Shown: one piece after another, positions 60,999-64,000 of the stretch | How positions within the stretch are numbered: the first letter of the stretch is position 1 | How the letters are laid out: each line of letters begins with the position of its first letter | The notes under the pieces: model-generated | Databases searched by the model: none | Seen by the model: the letters and a program-made list of their open reading frames with translations, nothing else | Told to the model about the DNA's origin: nothing | Made by a program: the position numbers and the translations under genes | Source of the DNA: Chlorohelix sp037138995 | GTDB lineage: Bacteria > Chloroflexota > Chloroflexia > Chloroheliales > Chloroheliaceae | Direction: 5' to 3' | Assembly (NCBI RefSeq): GCF_037138995.1 | Contig: NZ_JBAXHI010000014.1 | Location: forward strand, 23,227 to 87,226 | Length of the DNA stretch: 64,000 bases

Positions 60999-61664
60999 TC
61001 AAATGCGTGGGTAGGGCAACACCCAGAAGTAAATACAAAAGGTAAATGCCAAGCCACCCGCAATCACAAATATGTGAAAGATTTCGTGGAAACCAAAATA
61101 GCGGGGAAATGGATTAGGACGGCGTAGGGCATAAACCAACGCGCCAACCGTATATAACGCGCCGCCAAGAAATAAGAAAGCAACCGCATACCAAGGCAAT
61201 ACCGAGATTAGCGCGGGAAAAGTTAGCAGCGAAACCCAACCCATACTCAGATAAAATCCGGTGCGTACTTTTCTTGAAATGCGATTTCCGAGAATTGAGA
61301 TGACTATACCTGCCAACGCCATCAACCAGATTGAACTCAAGGTGAGAATGCGAACCCAACCGGAAAGCACGTTAAAACAGATAGGGGTATAGGTACCGGC
61401 AATTAGCACAAAAATATTGGCATGATCAAAAGTACGCCAAATCTTTTTCCATATACCTTGCCAATCAAAAATATGGTAAATAGCGCTAACGGAATATAGT
61501 ATAAAAGTGCTGACCCCGAAAACCAGAACACTGAACAAGCGTGGCAAATCTTCCTTAGATTCCCAGCATAGAAAAACAATTACCCCAATCCAGGCAATCG
61601 CTGCAAAAGCATGAAACCACCCTCTGAGAAGTGGCTTTAGAAGATTTTCAGCGCGTTCTTGCAA
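60999..61664 (-). CDS. trhA: TrhA / hemolysin III family (PAQR) membrane protein
   Basis: 221 aa with seven membrane segments. The family metal-binding signatures are VSAIYHIFDW, DHANIFVLIAGTYTP and FGFHEIFHIFVIAGG (two His). Bacterial members influence membrane fluidity or lipid composition rather than haemolysis. Start TTG with GGAGG 7 bases upstream. It lies 20 bases after the RmlC-like gene, in the rho operon. Confidence 0.88.
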   Translation of the reverse strand: MQERAENLLKPLLRGWFHAFAAIAWIGVIVFLCWESKEDLPRLFSVLVFGVSTFILYSVSAIYHIFDWQGIWKKIWRTFDHANIFVLIAGTYTPICFNVLSGWVRILTLSSIWLMALAGIVISILGNRISRKVRTGFYLSMGWVSLLTFPALISVLPWYAVAFLFLGGALYTVGALVYALRRPNPFPRYFGFHEIFHIFVIAGGLAFTFCIYFWVLPYPRI

Positions 61665-61684
61665 AACCGCACCTCCACTATTTA

Positions 61685-62230
61685 TTAGAACTTATCAGGG
61701 AAAAGTTCTCGCAACCGGGGATTATGCTTATCGCGCTCGCTGATTATCGGCGTTTTGGTGAGCCATGGTATGTCGAGGTCTAGGTCGTCCCACGCTATTG
61801 CAAAGGTATCACTGCCATCATAAAGTTTGGAAACCATATACATATAATCCGTTTCGGTGATGGCATATGCGGAATTAGCAAACCCTTCCGGGATGTAAAG
61901 CGCCAAGCGATTTTCATCGCTCAATTCAAAAATCTCGTATTTACCAAAAGTAGGCGAGTCCGGGCGAATATCCACAATGACGCTCATAACACGCCCACGC
62001 GCTATCCAAGTAATTTTATCCCAATGCTCAGCATGCAATCCACGCAAAACATTCTGTATAGAATGTGAATGGTTTATCTGGAGAGTCTGGAAAGTTTTAC
62101 CGCTAAGATGGCTAAGCTCAGCAAGGTCAGCAATTTCCACAAATGGGTTTTTTTCACCTTCCGAAGGTTGCTCTGGACGTTGTATCTTGAGCAACCCGGG
62201 GAGTGTTGTTGTGAAAATTCGCGTTGTCAC
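61685..62230 (-). CDS. dTDP-4-dehydrorhamnose 3,5-epimerase-like protein (RmlC family)
   Basis: About 181-186 aa cupin enzyme. QINHSHSIQNVLRGLHAE holds the active-site His in the HxxxGxLRGLH-like context, and VIVDIRPDSPTFGKYE, ALYIPEGFANSAYA and DDLDLDIPW follow in order. It acts in nucleotide-sugar (rhamnose-type) synthesis, but no RmlA, B or D neighbour is present. The GTG at 62230, five bases after the rho stop, gives a family-like N-terminus; an ATG at 62245 overlapping rho is possible. Confidence 0.82.
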   Translation of the reverse strand: MTTRIFTTTLPGLLKIQRPEQPSEGEKNPFVEIADLAELSHLSGKTFQTLQINHSHSIQNVLRGLHAEHWDKITWIARGRVMSVIVDIRPDSPTFGKYEIFELSDENRLALYIPEGFANSAYAITETDYMYMVSKLYDGSDTFAIAWDDLDLDIPWLTKTPIISERDKHNPRLRELFPDKF

Positions 62231-62234
62231 AGTT

Positions 62235-63485
62235 CTAAAGCACATCCTTAGTTAGAGTAGTAAGGAACTCAGGGTTATTGTGTGTTTTAGCCATACGCTG
62301 CAATAGCAGTTCGATACCTTCAGTGCCACCCAAAGCCGACACCATCCGGCGCATTGTCCAGACCTGCTTGAGCGATTGCTCGTCAAGCAACAATTCTTCG
62401 CGGCGGGTGCTGCTGCGTTGTATGTCAATAGACGGATAGATACGGCGTTCTGCCAGTTTGCGGTCAAGGTGCAATTCCATATTGCCAGTTCCCTTAAACT
62501 CTTCGTAAATCACATCGTCCATACGAGAGCCAGTATCTACCAAACAAGTAGCAATAATAGTCAAACTACCGCCTTCTTCGATATTACGGGCTGCGCCGAA
62601 AAACCGCTTCGGTGGATAGAGCGCTACTGGGTCAATACCGCCGGTAAGGGTACGACCACTAGGAGGCATCGCTACGTTATAAGCACGAGCAAGACGGGTG
62701 ATACTATCCAGCAGGATGACTACATCCCTGCCACCTTCTACCAAACGCTTGGCACGTTCCAAAGCCATTTCCGCCACTTTAGTGTGGTTATCAATTTCTT
62801 CGTCAAAGGTGCTGCTGATAACCTCACCGTTTACACTCCGCTTCATATCGGTAACTTCTTCTGGGCGCTCACCAATGAGTAATACCATCAGGTGAATGTC
62901 AGAGTAGTTGGCGGTAATGCCGTTGGCTATTGATTTTAGCAGCATCGTTTTACCAGCTTTGGGCGGTGATACAATCATACCGCGCTGCCCCCGACCGATA
63001 GGCGCTACCAAATTCAAAAGACGGGTGGAAAGGATATTAGGCGCAGTTTCAAGGTCAATAAGCTGGCGCGGAAATATCGGGGTTAGGCTGTCAAAGTTCG
63101 GGCGGCGACGCGCCACCTCTGGATCCAGCCCGTTGACTACTTCCACCCGTAAAAGGCTAAAATATTTCTCATTATCCTTTGGCGGGCGTACCTGACCGGA
63201 TACACGATCACCGGTTCTCAACCCGAAACGCCGTATTTGGGATTGGCTTACATAAATATCGTCAGGACCGGGCAAATAACGATCTTGGCGCAAAAAGCCA
63301 AAGCCATCTTCCATTGTTTCAAGGATACCGGCAGCAAAAATGTTGCCTTGTTGTTCAGCCTGAGCCTGAATAAGTTTCAATATCAGGTCTTGCTTCTTCA
63401 TCGCGCTGAACCCGCTCATACCAAGCTCACGCGCCATATCACGAAGGTCTTCAACTGTTTTGGTTTCTAACTCTGCGAGGTTCAC
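62235..63485 (-). CDS. rho: Transcription termination factor Rho
   Basis: 416 aa hexameric RNA helicase. It has a Rho-N helical region (LAELETKTVEDLRDMARELG), the RNA-binding cold-shock-like domain (GFGFLRQDRYLPGPDDIYVS), and the ATPase with Walker A PPKAGKT, Walker B VVILLDSITRLARAYN, the Q-loop region TGGIDP and arginine finger region TGNMELHLDRKLAERRI. Start GTG with AGGAG upstream. The full-length classic core has no large insertion. Confidence 0.97.
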   Translation of the reverse strand: MNLAELETKTVEDLRDMARELGMSGFSAMKKQDLILKLIQAQAEQQGNIFAAGILETMEDGFGFLRQDRYLPGPDDIYVSQSQIRRFGLRTGDRVSGQVRPPKDNEKYFSLLRVEVVNGLDPEVARRRPNFDSLTPIFPRQLIDLETAPNILSTRLLNLVAPIGRGQRGMIVSPPKAGKTMLLKSIANGITANYSDIHLMVLLIGERPEEVTDMKRSVNGEVISSTFDEEIDNHTKVAEMALERAKRLVEGGRDVVILLDSITRLARAYNVAMPPSGRTLTGGIDPVALYPPKRFFGAARNIEEGGSLTIIATCLVDTGSRMDDVIYEEFKGTGNMELHLDRKLAERRIYPSIDIQRSSTRREELLLDEQSLKQVWTMRRMVSALGGTEGIELLLQRMAKTHNNPEFLTTLTKDVL

Positions 63486-64000
63486 TAAATTAAACTCCTA
63501 GATTATCAAATATCATGATTAGCGGGTGGCACAAATGCACGCTAATTTCAACTCATGCATATCACATCTAACATAATCTATATTGACCCACTCTTAGAAG
63601 CAGGTTAACCTGCAACATTGATGTTAACCGGGTACTTGTGTGTTCTGTGGGATAACCCATTATTTCTAGCTTTCGCTATGATTAAGTAGGCTGTTAACGG
63701 CGCAGAAGACATCTAAAATGAGCTTATACACTTTTATCAGGCTACTAACCTAGTAAGAGGGAAATTTATTTTCAATATTCGTCGGGTATTGTAAATAAGG
63801 AATGAAAATGTGCTATGCAACAAGTTTTTATTGGGTTTCTCTGGGGCTGGCTCTTAATCAACACTAGTTTTTCTGGAATTTGTGAAACCGTGAACAGAAG
63901 GTACGATTGAATGAGCCGAGGCAAAATTACGAGAAACACCCGCAACCTTTTTTCATTATAACTAAACCTGACGGATACGTCAAGCGGGTATCGGAAAGGG
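63486..64000. other. Region upstream of rho
   Basis: 515 bases without a gene or RNA that I can support. An inverted repeat GGTTAAC (63603-63609) / GTTAACC (63623-63629) is the only obvious dyad. No clear promoter for rho was found; very short frames near the right end have no ribosome-binding sites. Confidence 0.5.

Noticed and set aside
63603..63629. Inverted repeat upstream of rho as an autoregulatory element
   Set aside because: Seven-base arms in AT-rich DNA far (about 120 bases) from the start codon; no further support.

Overview
The window reads as a stretch of bacterial chromosome, most likely from a phototrophic member of the Chloroflexota. The evidence is a bacteriochlorophyll synthase (bchG, 46214-47185), a chelatase ATPase of the BchD/ChlD type (35090-37114), a fused two-domain phytol/phytyl-phosphate kinase-like protein (40419-41936), lipoproteins whose lipobox Cys is followed by GDNTA and Ala/Thr-rich linkers, frequent TTG and GTG starts, and moderate GC. 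A relative of 'Candidatus Chlorohelix' would fit better than the GC-rich Chloroflexus or Roseiflexus, but that is inference and no marker gene here proves it. I see no insertion sequence, prophage, CRISPR array or rRNA operon.

Layout. 0.3-5.5 kb: a ROK-family regulator and a carbohydrate ABC importer (binding protein plus two permeases, no ATPase). 5.5-8.5 kb: exonuclease III, then a DUF2156/MprF-C-type transferase followed by a PlsC-type acyltransferase. 8.6-12.2 kb: a second carbohydrate ABC importer, again without an ATPase. 12.4-16.2 kb: a heterodimeric ABC exporter with one consensus and one degenerate ATP site. 16.4-24 kb: PHP phosphoesterase, two MFS transporters, a CPBP protease, a small lipoprotein and an L,D-transpeptidase. 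24.3-27.5 kb: the conserved rpmH-rnpA-yidD-yidC-jag cluster. 27.5-34 kb: PfkB kinase, a solitary hypF, a small membrane protein and type III glutamine synthetase. 34-48.8 kb: a methyltransferase, the chelatase subunit, an acetylglutamate kinase-GNAT fusion, a cobalamin adenosyltransferase, the phytol kinase fusion, tRNA-Gly, murJ, two small proteins, a glycosyltransferase, bchG and a divergent Crp-type regulator with an extra N-terminal domain. 48.9-51.6 kb: LysM/L,D-transpeptidase, a roadblock protein, a DUF4230 protein and a 35-residue membrane peptide. 51.7-53.8 kb: a glyoxylate-linked block (beta-hydroxyacid dehydrogenase and CoA-ester lyase) flanking decayed glcD and glcF remnants. 54-63.5 kb: a long minus-strand run with rlmI, HAD, ALDH, ribF, truB, Rieske, phosphotransferase, TrhA, RmlC and rho.

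How the genes work together. The pigment-related genes lie within about 12 kb but are not one operon. The chelatase subunit would act at the start of the Mg branch, BchG attaches the isoprenoid tail at the end, and the kinase fusion could recycle free phytol or geranylgeraniol into the diphosphate that BchG consumes. The two sugar importers must borrow an ATPase from elsewhere. Both carry a strong hairpin between the binding-protein gene and the first permease gene. The 52-54 kb block looks like a former glycolate/glyoxylate operon that lost its glycolate oxidase by an internal deletion.

Function calls come from motif recognition only; no database search was run.
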